Assembly (NCBI GenBank): GCA_963735055.1
Contig: CAVTJN010000004.1
Span: 620,001-684,000, forward strand
Direction of reading: 5' to 3'
Source: JBBITI01 sp963735055
GTDB taxonomy: Bacteria; Chloroflexota; Dehalococcoidia; Dehalococcoidales; UBA2162
Length of the DNA stretch: 64,000 nucleotides
Position numbers and translations under genes: made by a program. The notes under the pieces were generated by a model. It saw only the letters and a program-made list of their open reading frames with translations, made no database searches and was not told the DNA's origin. Of this stretch, positions 9,827 through 18,393 are shown piece by piece; position 1 is the first letter of the stretch, and each line of letters begins with the position of its first letter.

Positions 9827-10681
9827 ATGGAAGTCAAGAAGATCGGCATCGTGGCGATGACCGGAATCATGGGTACAGGGATCGCACAGACGTGTGCCCA
9901 GGCAGGTTATCAGGTCCTCGGTTCGTCCCGTAGCCAGGACAATATCAACAAAGCGTTGGCATCCATCAATTCCCAGCTTGCCCGGGCTGTGGAACGGCAG
10001 AGAATGTCCCAGGCTGACAAAGACGCCACGGTCAGCCGAATCAAAGGCACCACCAATATGAGTGATTTCGCCGACTGTGACATCGTCATCGAAGCGGCCG
10101 TCGAGGAAATGGGGTTGAAGAAGGGCATACTGGTCGAACTGGACAAGATATGCCGCAAGGACGCCATCCTGGCCAGCAACACGTCGTGCCTGTCCATCAT
10201 TGATTTGGCCATGGCCACCAAGCGCCCGGACAAGGTCCTCGGTATCCATTTCTTCAATCCAGTGCCGGTCATGAAGTTGGTCGAAGTAGTCAGGACCATC
10301 AGTACCAGCGACGAGGTGGTGGCCACCAGCAAGAAGTTCTGCGAATCCGTCGGGAAGACCGTGGTCATTGCCAAGGATGCCCCCGGATTCATCGTGAACC
10401 GGCTGATGACGCCGTTCATTCTGAATGCCGTGCGTATGCTCGATAGCGGCGTTGCCAGCAGGGAGGATATCGACACCGCCATCAACCTCGGATTGAATCA
10501 CCCCATGGGTCCGCTAACCCTGGTCGATCTCATTGGTATCGACACCTTCCTGCTGTTTGCCGATGCCCAGTACGAGGAATTCAAGGACCCGCAATATGCT
10601 GCCCCGGTCATCCTCAGAAAGATGGTCGCCGCCGGCTGGCTCGGGCGAAAAACGAAAAAGGGTTTCTACGACTACAAATAG
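9827..10681 (+). CDS. 3-hydroxyacyl-CoA (3-hydroxybutyryl-CoA) dehydrogenase
   Basis: An NAD-dependent (S)-3-hydroxyacyl-CoA dehydrogenase of beta-oxidation or butyrate metabolism, 284 residues, the usual single-domain-pair length. Seen: an N-terminal Rossmann domain, ASNTSCLSI, the catalytic His in GIHFFNPVPVMKLVE, and the C-terminal dimerisation domain with NHPMGPLTLVDLIG and a terminal KKGFYDY. Odd feature: the glycine-rich NAD loop reads GIVAMTGIMGTG rather than GVIGAGxMGxG, so one residue appears added and the first glycine of GxGxxG is lost. It is monocistronic or leads into the crotonase gene, which has its own candidate promoter. Confidence 0.9.
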   Translation: MEVKKIGIVAMTGIMGTGIAQTCAQAGYQVLGSSRSQDNINKALASINSQLARAVERQRMSQADKDATVSRIKGTTNMSDFADCDIVIEAAVEEMGLKKGILVELDKICRKDAILASNTSCLSIIDLAMATKRPDKVLGIHFFNPVPVMKLVEVVRTISTSDEVVATSKKFCESVGKTVVIAKDAPGFIVNRLMTPFILNAVRMLDSGVASREDIDTAINLGLNHPMGPLTLVDLIGIDTFLLFADAQYEEFKDPQYAAPVILRKMVAAGWLGRKTKKGFYDYK

Positions 10682-10776
10682 ACTCGTCGGTCTGTACACT
10701 CGGCCTGTCTGAGATCTTGACGACTGCCGGAAGGCAGCCGGAAGGAGGTGGTATCTCGAGATATCGGCACGTACGC

Positions 10777-10785
10777 TGCTATACT
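10777..10785 (+). promoter_or_regulatory. Extended -10 promoter of the crotonase-SDR unit
   Basis: TGCTATACT, an extended -10 element 74 bases before the crotonase start. No convincing -35 box at 17-18 bases upstream. Confidence 0.45.
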
Positions 10786-10859
10786 GGCGACACGCTCGGT
10801 TCGACCACCTGCTCACCCGAAGGGCCCGTCCCGTATTTCGATGATAGGAGTTGTGGGAA

Positions 10860-11630
10860 ATGCCAATTGACTACCAGAAAGAAGGAAGGATCGCAATCTT
10901 CACCATCAACCGCCCGGAAGTCATGAACGCCCTGAGCCCGGAGGCCCTGGCGGAAATGACCGAGTCACTGATTGACTTCAGGGACAACAAGGACCTGTGG
11001 GTGGGGATTATTACCGGGGCGGGGGAGAAGGCTTTCTGCACCGGACTCGACCTCCGCGGGGCAACGCCCGGCGGCGACGTGAATCCGTCCAGGCAAGGCG
11101 CGCCCCAAGCGACGCTGGTAAGGGGGCTGGAACTGTGGAAACCGCTTATCGCCGCGGTCAACGGGTATGCCCTGGGCGGCGGCTTTGAGATCGCCCTGGC
11201 CTGCGATATCCGGTTGGCGGCCGACACTGCCCGGTTCGGACTCACCGAGGTTACGCTGGGACTCATCCCAGGTTGGGGGGGAACCCAACGCTTGCCGCGG
11301 GCCATACCCTTCGGCAAAGCCGCTGAACTCATGTTGATGGGCAAGCGGATCGACGCCCAGGAAGCCCTGGCCCTCAATCTGGTCAGCAAAGTTGTTCCGC
11401 AGAAGGACCTCATGACGACGGCAAAGGAATGGGCCACCCAGATGTGCGGACTGGCCCCGTTGGCCGTCCAGTACGCCAAAGAAGCCATGGTCCGGGGACG
11501 GGATATGACGGTCGCCGAAGGCCTGAAACTCGAGAGCGAGCTAGTGGGCAAAGTGATGCGCACTGCCGACTTCGCCGAAGGACGGAAGGCATTCATGGAG
11601 AAGAGAAAGCCGGTCTATAAAGGAGAGTAA
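10860..11630 (+). CDS. Enoyl-CoA hydratase/isomerase family protein
   Basis: A crotonase-fold enzyme of 256 residues. Seen: FTINRPEVMNALS, the oxyanion-hole glycine region in TGAGEKAFCTGLDL, NGYALGGGFEIALACDIR, and FGLTEVTLGLIPGWGGTQRLPRA with the conserved Glu pair region. It probably hydrates 2-enoyl-CoA; isomerase activity cannot be excluded. ATG 10860 is chosen because ATAGGAG lies 10 bases upstream; an in-frame TTG at 10851 is too close to that SD. It is followed by an SDR gene 48 bases on, likely co-transcribed. Confidence 0.9.
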   Translation: MPIDYQKEGRIAIFTINRPEVMNALSPEALAEMTESLIDFRDNKDLWVGIITGAGEKAFCTGLDLRGATPGGDVNPSRQGAPQATLVRGLELWKPLIAAVNGYALGGGFEIALACDIRLAADTARFGLTEVTLGLIPGWGGTQRLPRAIPFGKAAELMLMGKRIDAQEALALNLVSKVVPQKDLMTTAKEWATQMCGLAPLAVQYAKEAMVRGRDMTVAEGLKLESELVGKVMRTADFAEGRKAFMEKRKPVYKGE

Positions 11631-11678
11631 CGAGAGGCTGACAGCAGAGCTGTCAGCCAGGTTATCAGGAGGTTAGTT

Positions 11679-12500
11679 ATGGATTTCGGGATTAAAGGAA
11701 AAGTTGCCATCGTTACCGGGACCAACCGTAAGGGCGCCATGGGGGCGTCGATCGCGACCACCCTCGCTGAGGAAGGCGCCGATATCGCCTGTGTGGATAT
11801 CGTGATGCCCGGATGCGAAGAAGTGGCCAAGTCGATCCGGGATCTGGGTAGAAGAGCGATTGCCGTCAAAGCCGACCAGAGTGACTACGAGCAGGTCAAG
11901 GCAGCCGTGGCCCGAATTAAGGCCGAACTCGGTCCGCCGGAGATCCTGGTCAACAACGCCGCCCTGCTAAGGGGCGGGGGCCGTATCGACAAGACTACGG
12001 TCGAGGACTGGAAGAACCTGATGAAGATCGACCTCGATGGTCCCTGGTACTGGATCCGGGAAGTCTGGGAATCGATGGTCGAGAAGAAGTTCGGACGGAT
12101 CGTCAATATTTCGTCCATCGCCGGCGTACAGGGTGGATTCGGACAGGCCAACTACTCGGCGGCCAAAGGCGCCGTGATCTCGCTGGCCAAGACGGCGGCC
12201 CTGGAAGGCGCCCGGGTCGGCATCACCGCCAACGCGGTTACCCTGGGCGTGGTCGATACTGTTGGAGACCGGCCGGCTGCACCACCCCCACCCCCACCTG
12301 GCGCGCCCCCGGGAGCGCCTCCCCGAGGCCCGCAGCAGGGCGAGACCTTTGACCGCATCAAGGCCAAGATAGCCATGCGTGAATTCGGCAAACCGGCGGA
12401 TGTCGCCAACATGGTGGCCTACTTATGTTCAGCCCAGGCCAGGTACATCACCGGCCAGGATGTCCATGTAATGGGTGGACTGGACCTGTTCACCTACTAA
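11679..12500 (+). CDS. SDR family oxidoreductase with a proline-rich insertion
   Basis: A 273-residue SDR resembling 3-oxoacyl-ACP reductase/FabG-type enzymes. It has TGTNRKGAMG as a modified nucleotide-binding loop, NNAA at 92-95, an ISSIAG active-site Ser and YSAAK (Tyr159, Lys163). The end, YITGQDVHVMGG, is typical. Odd feature: residues about 198-221, in the flexible substrate-binding loop after the sixth strand, are almost all Pro, Gly and Ala, including six consecutive prolines. Translation of such a run normally depends on EF-P. The frame is continuous on both sides. SD AGGAGG lies 8 bases before ATG. It ends before a bidirectional terminator. Confidence 0.88.
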   Translation: MDFGIKGKVAIVTGTNRKGAMGASIATTLAEEGADIACVDIVMPGCEEVAKSIRDLGRRAIAVKADQSDYEQVKAAVARIKAELGPPEILVNNAALLRGGGRIDKTTVEDWKNLMKIDLDGPWYWIREVWESMVEKKFGRIVNISSIAGVQGGFGQANYSAAKGAVISLAKTAALEGARVGITANAVTLGVVDTVGDRPAAPPPPPPGAPPGAPPRGPQQGETFDRIKAKIAMREFGKPADVANMVAYLCSAQARYITGQDVHVMGGLDLFTY

Positions 12501-12536
12501 CAACGGCCCCCGGAACGGGTCTGTGAGCACCAAAGA

Positions 12537-12568
12537 ATCAGGGACTACCCGAAAAGGTAGTCCCTGAT
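12537..12568. terminator. Bidirectional hairpin terminator
   Basis: Arms ATCAGGGACTACC (12537-12549) and GGTAGTCCCTGAT (12556-12568) pair perfectly over 13 bp around a 6-base loop, between the convergent SDR and DUF35 genes. Confidence 0.75.
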
Positions 12569-12602
12569 ATTGTTGTTGAGCGATCAGCAGGAGCCGGGTA
12601 GA

Positions 12603-13013
12603 CTATGCCTTCAGGAACTCGTAGCTGATCCGGTCCCCGGCCAGTTTGACGGGCACGACCTTCACTTTCATGCCCACTTTCAGATCCGCGGGTGGGATGT
12701 CTTTACACATCCGTCCGAACATCTTGAAACCGCCGAAGTCGGCGACCGCCAGGGTATACGGGGCATCTTCCTCGAACCCTGATGGTCCGTACGTCACGAT
12801 CGAGAACGTGGCCAGCGTGCCCGATCCGGTCACTTCCAGCCATTCGACGTTGCTGGTCAGGCAACTCGGACAGTCCATCTTCGGGGGGAACATCACGGCG
12901 CCACAGTCGCGGCATTTCGTAGCCATGACCTTACCCTGTGCCAGGTAGTCCACAAACGCCGCCGCCTTGGTCTCCGCGGTGAAACTTACTCTGCCGAAAC
13001 TGTCAATTCCCAT
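12603..13013 (-). CDS. Zn-ribbon/OB-fold DUF35 protein, thiolase partner
   Basis: A 136-residue protein with an N-terminal helix, a rubredoxin-like zinc ribbon (CRDCG...CPSC, about residues 34-52) and a C-terminal OB fold. Proteins of this family form complexes with SCP-x-type thiolases and with steroid-pathway hydratases, where they bind acyl-CoA. Here its start overlaps the end of the thiolase gene by 11 bases, so the two are co-translated. This strongly supports a thiolase-DUF35 complex. It is the last gene of the unit and ends before the shared terminator. Confidence 0.88.
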   Translation of the reverse strand: MGIDSFGRVSFTAETKAAAFVDYLAQGKVMATKCRDCGAVMFPPKMDCPSCLTSNVEWLEVTGSGTLATFSIVTYGPSGFEEDAPYTLAVADFGGFKMFGRMCKDIPPADLKVGMKVKVVPVKLAGDRISYEFLKA

Positions 13014-14169
13014 CTTGTCCCCTCCGCAGGATCGTTACCGTGGCGTACTGGCCGATGCCTCCGATGTTGTGCACCAGACCGATCTCGGCGTCCTTGACCT
13101 GGGCTTCGGTAGCCTCGCCGCGCAGTTGCCGGACGATAGTCCGTACCTGTGAACCGCCGGTGGCGCCAATCGGATGCCCTTTGGACAGCAGTCCGCCATC
13201 GACGTTGACCGGGATCTTCCCGTCGGCGTACGTCTGCTTCTCGTCAACCAACCGCACGCCCTGTCCCGGCTTGGCGAAGCCGAGATCTTCGTAGGCCATT
13301 AGTTCCGCGATTGTGAAGCAGTCGTGCACTTCGGCCACGTCGATGTCGGAGGGAGTGAGCTTGGCCATGCTGTATGCGTCCGAGGCCGCTTTCTGGGCGC
13401 ACTTCAGACCCGTGAGCAGGGTCCGGCCCGACATCGACATGGTGTCGGTGGCCGCCCCCAGCCCCACCACCCATATCGGTTTCCGGCACACGCTCCTGGC
13501 GATATCGTCCTTTGCCAGGATTATGCAGGACGCACCGTCCGCGTTGGCACAGCAGTCGAATGTCTTCAACGGGTCGGCGATGATGTCTGAGGTCATCACC
13601 TGCTCCAGGGTCAGTTCTTTGCGGTAAGTAGCTTTGGGATTCTTCGACCCGTAACTGGCCGCCTTGACCCTGATCCTGGCCAATTGCTCTGACGTCGTGC
13701 CGTAGGCCGCCATATGGGCCCGGGCGTACATGCCATAGCCGGCGGGCATGGTCAATCCAAGAGGTGATTCCCAGATCACGTCACCACCCCGCCCCATCCT
13801 CTCCGCCGACTCCCGAGAGTTCAGTTCCGACATCTTCTGAAAGCCGATCACCGCCACGACGCTGTGCAGACCGGACTCAATCATCGCCCACGCCGCGCGT
13901 ATACCCATGGTGCTTGAGGAACACACCGTCTCCAGGTAGAAAGTGGGGCTCGGCGTGAGTTCGAGATACTCCGATATGAGCCCGGCCGGGCTGCGCTGCT
14001 TGTCATATTCCGGGGCTGAACAGATGATGGAGCCGTCGATGTTCTTGTTCTTGATGTCCAATCCTTCCATCGCCTCTTTGAAGGCGTCGAAGCATAGTTC
14101 CCGCAGCGCCACCCCGCACTTACGGGCGAACACGGTTTGCCCTGCGCCAATGATTGCTACTCCTGGCAT
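13003..14169 (-). CDS. Thiolase family protein (SCP-x/acetyl-CoA acetyltransferase-like)
   Basis: A thiolase-fold enzyme of about 388 residues that likely cleaves a 3-oxoacyl-CoA with CoA. Seen: an N-terminal VAIIGAGQTVFARK, the nucleophilic Cys in LETVCSSSTMG, EVHDCFTIAEL, the catalytic GHPIGATGGSQ and a C-terminal HNIGGIGQYATVTIL. The final motif lacks the Cys of classical thiolases, as is usual in the SCP-x-like branch. Start: AGGAGG is 5 bases before ATG 14169, making it the best of several in-frame ATGs (others at 14172 and 14196). Downstream DUF35 overlaps by 11 bases. Confidence 0.88.
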   Translation of the reverse strand: MPGVAIIGAGQTVFARKCGVALRELCFDAFKEAMEGLDIKNKNIDGSIICSAPEYDKQRSPAGLISEYLELTPSPTFYLETVCSSSTMGIRAAWAMIESGLHSVVAVIGFQKMSELNSRESAERMGRGGDVIWESPLGLTMPAGYGMYARAHMAAYGTTSEQLARIRVKAASYGSKNPKATYRKELTLEQVMTSDIIADPLKTFDCCANADGASCIILAKDDIARSVCRKPIWVVGLGAATDTMSMSGRTLLTGLKCAQKAASDAYSMAKLTPSDIDVAEVHDCFTIAELMAYEDLGFAKPGQGVRLVDEKQTYADGKIPVNVDGGLLSKGHPIGATGGSQVRTIVRQLRGEATEAQVKDAEIGLVHNIGGIGQYATVTILRRGQDGN

Positions 14170-14326
14170 CATTACCTCCTTCCGGAATTCGCTCATTCAG
14201 GAACCTTTGAGGAGTCAGACGGCGCGTCGCCACGCGTCATCGAGATTGAAACGCCAACCATTATACAGTTGCGCGTCCCAAAACCGCAACGCGGCCGTGC
14301 CGGCCCGTGACACGACTGATTGAGAC

Positions 14327-15166
14327 TCATGTTGGCAACGTCAACGCGACGACGCGCCGGATTCCACCGAGATCGGGCAGTACCCGGATGGCCGCCGGAG
14401 ACGAACGTCGTCTGAGCAGCTCGACGGCGCCGCCGTCCTGTCCCTGGCCCATTTCGAGCAGCAGGCTGCCGCCCGAGTTCAGCTTCTCGATGGCCCGGTC
14501 GGCAAGCCGCCGGATGTGGTCCAGCCCGTCAACGCCGCCGTCGAGAGCGATCAGCGGCTCGTAGCCACGGGTGTTCACTGCCGCCAGCTGCGCCCTTGGG
14601 ACGTAGGGCAGGTTGGCGACAATCACGTCGACCCTCCCCGGCAACGGCGCCAGCAGGTCTCCCCGGAGTAGGCTCACCCGGCCTTCAACCCGGTGCTTGC
14701 GGATGTTGCACGACGCCACATCCAGGGCGTCCTGAGAAATGTCGATGGCGTACACCACTGCCCCGGGCAGGTTCACGGCCAGGCTGACCGCGATCGCCCC
14801 GGAGCCCGTCCCCACGTCGGCGAACACCGTCGCGCCGCGCTGTCCCAGCCTGATGGCTTCTTCCACCAGCAACTCGCTCTCCGGCCGGGGAATCAGAACG
14901 CGGCGGTCGACGTCGAAGTCCAATCCGTAGAACTCCCGCCCGCCCGTGATGTAAGCGGTCGGCTCGCCGGCCACGCGCCGCTCCACCAAACCCCGGTAGC
15001 GGCCGTTGTCCTCGGGACGGAGTTCCTCTTCCGGGGACGCAAAAAACTGAGACCGCGTGATATTCAGCATATGGCGAAGCAGTAGTTCGGCCTCAAAGGC
15101 GGCATCGACGATGCCGCCTTCTGACAACAACTGACGTGCTTCCCGGAGCGCCTGCGCCCGGTTCAC
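14327..15166 (-). CDS. prmC: Peptide chain release factor N5-glutamine methyltransferase
   Basis: PrmC methylates the GGQ glutamine of release factors using SAM. The 279 residues show the N-terminal helical domain, LIPRPESELLVE, the SAM-binding DVGTGSGAIAVSLA and the catalytic loop NLPYVP, a variant of the common NPPY motif. It starts with GTG 15166, which shares bases with the prfA stop (GTGA, 4-base overlap), so enzyme and substrate are translationally coupled. This is the common bacterial prfA-prmC order. Confidence 0.93.
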   Translation of the reverse strand: MNRAQALREARQLLSEGGIVDAAFEAELLLRHMLNITRSQFFASPEEELRPEDNGRYRGLVERRVAGEPTAYITGGREFYGLDFDVDRRVLIPRPESELLVEEAIRLGQRGATVFADVGTGSGAIAVSLAVNLPGAVVYAIDISQDALDVASCNIRKHRVEGRVSLLRGDLLAPLPGRVDVIVANLPYVPRAQLAAVNTRGYEPLIALDGGVDGLDHIRRLADRAIEKLNSGGSLLLEMGQGQDGGAVELLRRRSSPAAIRVLPDLGGIRRVVALTLPT

Positions 15167-16230
15167 GATAGTTGTTCCGCCAGTTGCCTGGCCTGGTCCT
15201 CCGTTGCCAGAGCGTCGGTGAGGCCGTCGATGTCTCCGGCGAGAATGCGCGGCAGGTTATGCAGGGTCAGACCGATGCGGTGGTCGGTGAGCCGGTCCTG
15301 GGGGAAGTTGTACGTCCGGATCTTCTCGGCGCGTTCGGCGCCGCCCACCTGGGCCCGTCGCTCTTTGGTCTCCGCCTCTTCCCGCTTGACCCGTTCGCTT
15401 TCCATAAGCCTGGCCCGCAGCACCGCCATGGCCTTGTTCTTGTTCTTCAGTTGGGAGCGTTCATCCTGGCAGGTCACCACTATTCCGGTGGGCAGATGCG
15501 TGATACGCACCGCCGTGGCTACTTTGTTCACGTTCTGTCCCCCGGCACCACCGGCGTGATAGATATCGATCCGGAGGTCGGCCTGGTTGATGCTCACGTC
15601 AACCTCATCAGCTTCGGGCAGAACGGCCACCGTGGCCGTTGATGTGTGGATCCTTCCCGACGCCTCGGTTGCCGGTACCCGTTGCACGCGATGGACCCCC
15701 CGCTCATACTTGAACCGGCTGAATGCGCCCTTACCTTTCACATCAAAGATGATTTCCTTGAATCCGCCCAGACCGCTGTCGCTGCTGGTTATGACCTCGG
15801 TGTCCCAGCGCCTGTTCTGCGCGTACCTGGTGTACATGCGAAAAAGGTCGGCGGCGAAAAGACCGGCCTCGTCTCCACCGGTGCCCGCCCTGATTTCAAC
15901 GATCACGTGCTTGTCATCATTGGGGTCCCGGGGCAGCAGGGCCAGCCTCAACTCTTGCCCCCACTTCTCCACTTCGGCTTCAAGCCTGGCAACTTCTTCC
16001 TTGACCAGCGCTTTCATCTCTTCGTCGGTGCCGTCAAGCATCGTCCGGGTCTCGGCAAGGGTGTGCTCGGCGCTCCGGTACTGGCGGTACTTGGCAACGA
16101 CGTCTTCCAGAGATGCCCGTTCGCGCCCCAGCTTCCGCAACTGCTCGGGGTCGGCCGCCACCTCGGGCGTAGCCATCAGCGCCTCCAATTCCTCGTAGCG
16201 CTTTTCGGTGTTCGCCAGTTTGTCCAGCAT
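15163..16230 (-). CDS. prfA: Peptide chain release factor 1
   Basis: RF1 ends translation at UAA and UAG. The 355 residues include the long N-terminal coiled helices, the codon-recognition segment with PAT (in RVPATEASGRIH) that marks RF1 rather than RF2, and the catalytic GGQ in GGAGGQNVNKVATAV. The prmC gene follows with a 4-base overlap. The start is ATG 16230 (MLDKLANTEKRYEE), preceded by a TGGAGG stretch. Length is typical. Confidence 0.96.
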   Translation of the reverse strand: MLDKLANTEKRYEELEALMATPEVAADPEQLRKLGRERASLEDVVAKYRQYRSAEHTLAETRTMLDGTDEEMKALVKEEVARLEAEVEKWGQELRLALLPRDPNDDKHVIVEIRAGTGGDEAGLFAADLFRMYTRYAQNRRWDTEVITSSDSGLGGFKEIIFDVKGKGAFSRFKYERGVHRVQRVPATEASGRIHTSTATVAVLPEADEVDVSINQADLRIDIYHAGGAGGQNVNKVATAVRITHLPTGIVVTCQDERSQLKNKNKAMAVLRARLMESERVKREEAETKERRAQVGGAERAEKIRTYNFPQDRLTDHRIGLTLHNLPRILAGDIDGLTDALATEDQARQLAEQLS

Positions 16231-16398
16231 CGTGACCTCCAGAGGAAATTATAACACAGGCTCGGCGGGCAAACCCTGGACCGGGAGGGAGCATTCGTGG
16301 AGCGATAATAGCGGGATACAGCGGTCCGGACTCAGGGCAACCGCACGGTGAGGTCCCGCTCGCGGGCACGAAGTCCGGGTTTCCCCGGATACTGTGAT

Positions 16399-17484
16399 CT
16401 AGGCGACGACTCTGGTGCCGGGGTCGATTCTGCTTCCCGGCGGTACCCGGGTTCCCCGGCTCACCACGACACCGTCTCCAAGCACTGAGTTCTCCACCAC
16501 GCAGCCCGATTCGAGCCGGCAGTCGTCAGCCAGAATGGACCGGACCACCCTCGCCCCTTGTTCAATGTGTGCATCACGCCAGATGACACTGTCATCAATG
16601 GTGGTGTCGGCTTCTATCGTCGCCCGTTCTCCGATGACGACCGGCCCCCGTATTACCACCCCCGCCCCCACCGCACACCCTGGGCCAAGGACCACCGGCC
16701 CGGTTATCACCGCGGTAGAATCCACCGCGCACCCGTCGCCAAGCGACACCTTACCATCCGGCAGCGTACAGCCGAGACATTTTCCGGAGAGAAGGTCACG
16801 GTGAAGTTGCAGGTACTTTTCAGGCGTACCCATATCGATCCAGTAACCCGGGGACGCGAAGGCGTAGACCCTACTTCCCCCGGCGACGAGCCGGGGAAAG
16901 ACCTCGCGCTCAATACTTACGTTGGTCGCAGCCGGGATCTGCCTCAGGATATCGGTTTCGAGGACATACGTACCCGCATTTATCATGTTGGTGGTGATCT
17001 GGTCCCGCGCCGGCTTTTCCAGAAACCGCCTCACCCTGCCATCCCGGTCGGTCTCCACCAATCCATAGGCGGTCGGGTCTTCCACCGGAGTCAAAGCGAT
17101 GGTAGCCATCGCCCCATGACTGCGGTGGAACTCGACCATCCCGGTGATATCCAGATCATCGAAGATATCCCCGTTCAGCACCACGAACCTCCCGGCCAGA
17201 TAACGCTCGGCTTGCTTGATAGCGCCGGCAGTGCCCAGAGGCTTATCCTCAAGCGAATAGTGAATCTTCAGGCCAAACCGGCGGCCGTCACCCAGGTAGC
17301 TCTCAATGGGCCCCGCCAAATGCCCCTGGGCGAGGACGATTTCATCCACCCCGTGTGCCCGCAGACGGCTGATAACATGCTCCAGAAAAGGCAGGTTGAC
17401 CACGGGTACGATGGCCTTCGGAGTCCTGGCTGTGAGCGGCAGAAGCCGTGTCGCCCGGCCACCCACCAAAATAACCGCTTTCAT
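16399..17484 (-). CDS. Sugar-1-phosphate nucleotidyltransferase with left-handed beta-helix domain
   Basis: Likely a mannose-1-phosphate guanylyltransferase or related enzyme making an NDP-sugar for surface polysaccharides. 361 residues: an N-terminal nucleotidyltransferase domain with LVGGRATRLLPLT (a variant of GGxGTRLxPLT), PKAIVPVVN, LNGDIFDD with the metal-binding Asp and YWIDMGTPEKYLQ. From about residue 240 there are hexapeptide repeats forming a left-handed beta helix (VVLGPGCAVGAGVVIRGPVV). The base specificity cannot be read from sequence. It stands alone between prfA and a small protein gene on the same strand, with about 170 unremarkable bases before prfA. Confidence 0.88.
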   Translation of the reverse strand: MKAVILVGGRATRLLPLTARTPKAIVPVVNLPFLEHVISRLRAHGVDEIVLAQGHLAGPIESYLGDGRRFGLKIHYSLEDKPLGTAGAIKQAERYLAGRFVVLNGDIFDDLDITGMVEFHRSHGAMATIALTPVEDPTAYGLVETDRDGRVRRFLEKPARDQITTNMINAGTYVLETDILRQIPAATNVSIEREVFPRLVAGGSRVYAFASPGYWIDMGTPEKYLQLHRDLLSGKCLGCTLPDGKVSLGDGCAVDSTAVITGPVVLGPGCAVGAGVVIRGPVVIGERATIEADTTIDDSVIWRDAHIEQGARVVRSILADDCRLESGCVVENSVLGDGVVVSRGTRVPPGSRIDPGTRVVA

Positions 17485-17583
17485 GACGTCACCCCATCCC
17501 GAGAGAATTCCGGCCGAATTCTAACACAATTATCATCGTCATTCGGCCAATGCCCGGCCGGCAGCCGCCTGCATCCGGGCGGT

Positions 17584-17898
17584 CTACCCTCTTCGGCCGT
17601 CGAGCAGGTGCAGGCAAGCCAAGACGGGATGGTGGAGGATCATACGCGGGCCGGCATAGCGCATCACGGTCTTGACGGTGTCCCTCATGGGAGCGGAATA
17701 GCAGTGAACCGGACAGCGGGCACAGGTCGGCTTCTTGCTCTGGAAGCGGCATCTGTCCAGGCGGGCCACGGCATATTCCAGAAGCCGGCCACATTCGAGG
17801 CACAGCTCCCGGCCGCCGTGCTGCCGGCGGCAATAGAGGGCAATCATGGCGCCCACGGTTTTCTTTTCCCGAGTGATGCGGCGGTTCCGGTTTGCCAT
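17584..17898 (-). CDS. YgbA-like protein (nitrous oxide-stimulated promoter family)
   Basis: A 104-residue cysteine-rich cytoplasmic protein. It matches from memory the YgbA family: REKKTVGAMIALYCRRQHG, LCLECGRLLEYA, CRFQSKKPTCARCPVHCY and the end MRYAGPRMILHHP. The eight Cys residues could bind a metal or cluster, which is inference. E. coli YgbA is induced by nitrosative stress. Here a perfect 34-bp palindrome lies 14-48 bases upstream of the start and may regulate it. No clear SD precedes ATG 17898. Confidence 0.8.
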   Translation of the reverse strand: MANRNRRITREKKTVGAMIALYCRRQHGGRELCLECGRLLEYAVARLDRCRFQSKKPTCARCPVHCYSAPMRDTVKTVMRYAGPRMILHHPVLACLHLLDGRRG

Positions 17899-17912
17899 CA
17901 GAGGATCACAAC

Positions 17913-17946
17913 AATGCTGCGGAAACGCCGGCGTTTCCGCAGCATT
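17913..17946. repeat. Perfect 34-bp palindrome
   Basis: Two 17-base arms, AATGCTGCGGAAACGCC and its exact reverse complement, abut with no loop. It lies between the small hypothetical gene and the YgbA-like gene, both on the minus strand. A terminator with zero loop and no T tract is unlikely, so an operator or a cruciform-forming site is more plausible. Confidence 0.85.
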
Positions 17947-17994
17947 ACGATCGTGACTTGCAGCAGTCGATTGGCGAATCTGACGACGTCGCGG

Positions 17995-18207
17995 TTAGTC
18001 GTGCCCCTGACGGTAGACAACGTTCCACCGGGTGCAAAGTCGCTTCACCAATTCTTTGGTCTCGACGTTCGGCGCATTGTAGATCTCGGCCAGAAATCCG
18101 TGCAGCAATTCGCCACCGGTCATTCCGGGGGTGGGGTCCGGTGGTCCGGGAAGGTTAATATACACCGTCTCAAGCATCTGCTTCTGGAACTCTATCGATT
18201 GCGGCAT
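17995..18207 (-). CDS. Small hypothetical protein
   Basis: A 70-residue soluble protein (MPQSIEFQKQMLETVYIN...), not recognised. It is kept as a real gene because GGAGGAGATCAG sits directly before ATG 18207 with ideal spacing and because codon use matches its neighbours. No transmembrane segment and no Cys pair; one Cys near the C-terminus. The region is rich in acidic and hydrophobic residues and is predicted helical except for a PGPPDPTPG turn. Confidence 0.65.
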   Translation of the reverse strand: MPQSIEFQKQMLETVYINLPGPPDPTPGMTGGELLHGFLAEIYNAPNVETKELVKRLCTRWNVVYRQGHD

Positions 18208-18393
18208 CTGATCTCCTCCAACATCATCGCGGCCTCGCCTGCTATTAGGAAGGGATTATAGCATGAAGTCGGTCGTTAACCAATCCCAATTCTATCTGTT
18301 TTCCGCCTGACCGATGCACCGGGTGATGGCCCAAACCACGCCCGCGGAGTATCTCAAAACAGACGGGCCGGAAGCCCTGCGGGGAGACAACCC

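Noticed and set aside
10723..10745. Hairpin CTGCC-GGAA-GGCAG after the dehydrogenase gene as a terminator
   Set aside because: Stem of only 5 bp and no T tract.
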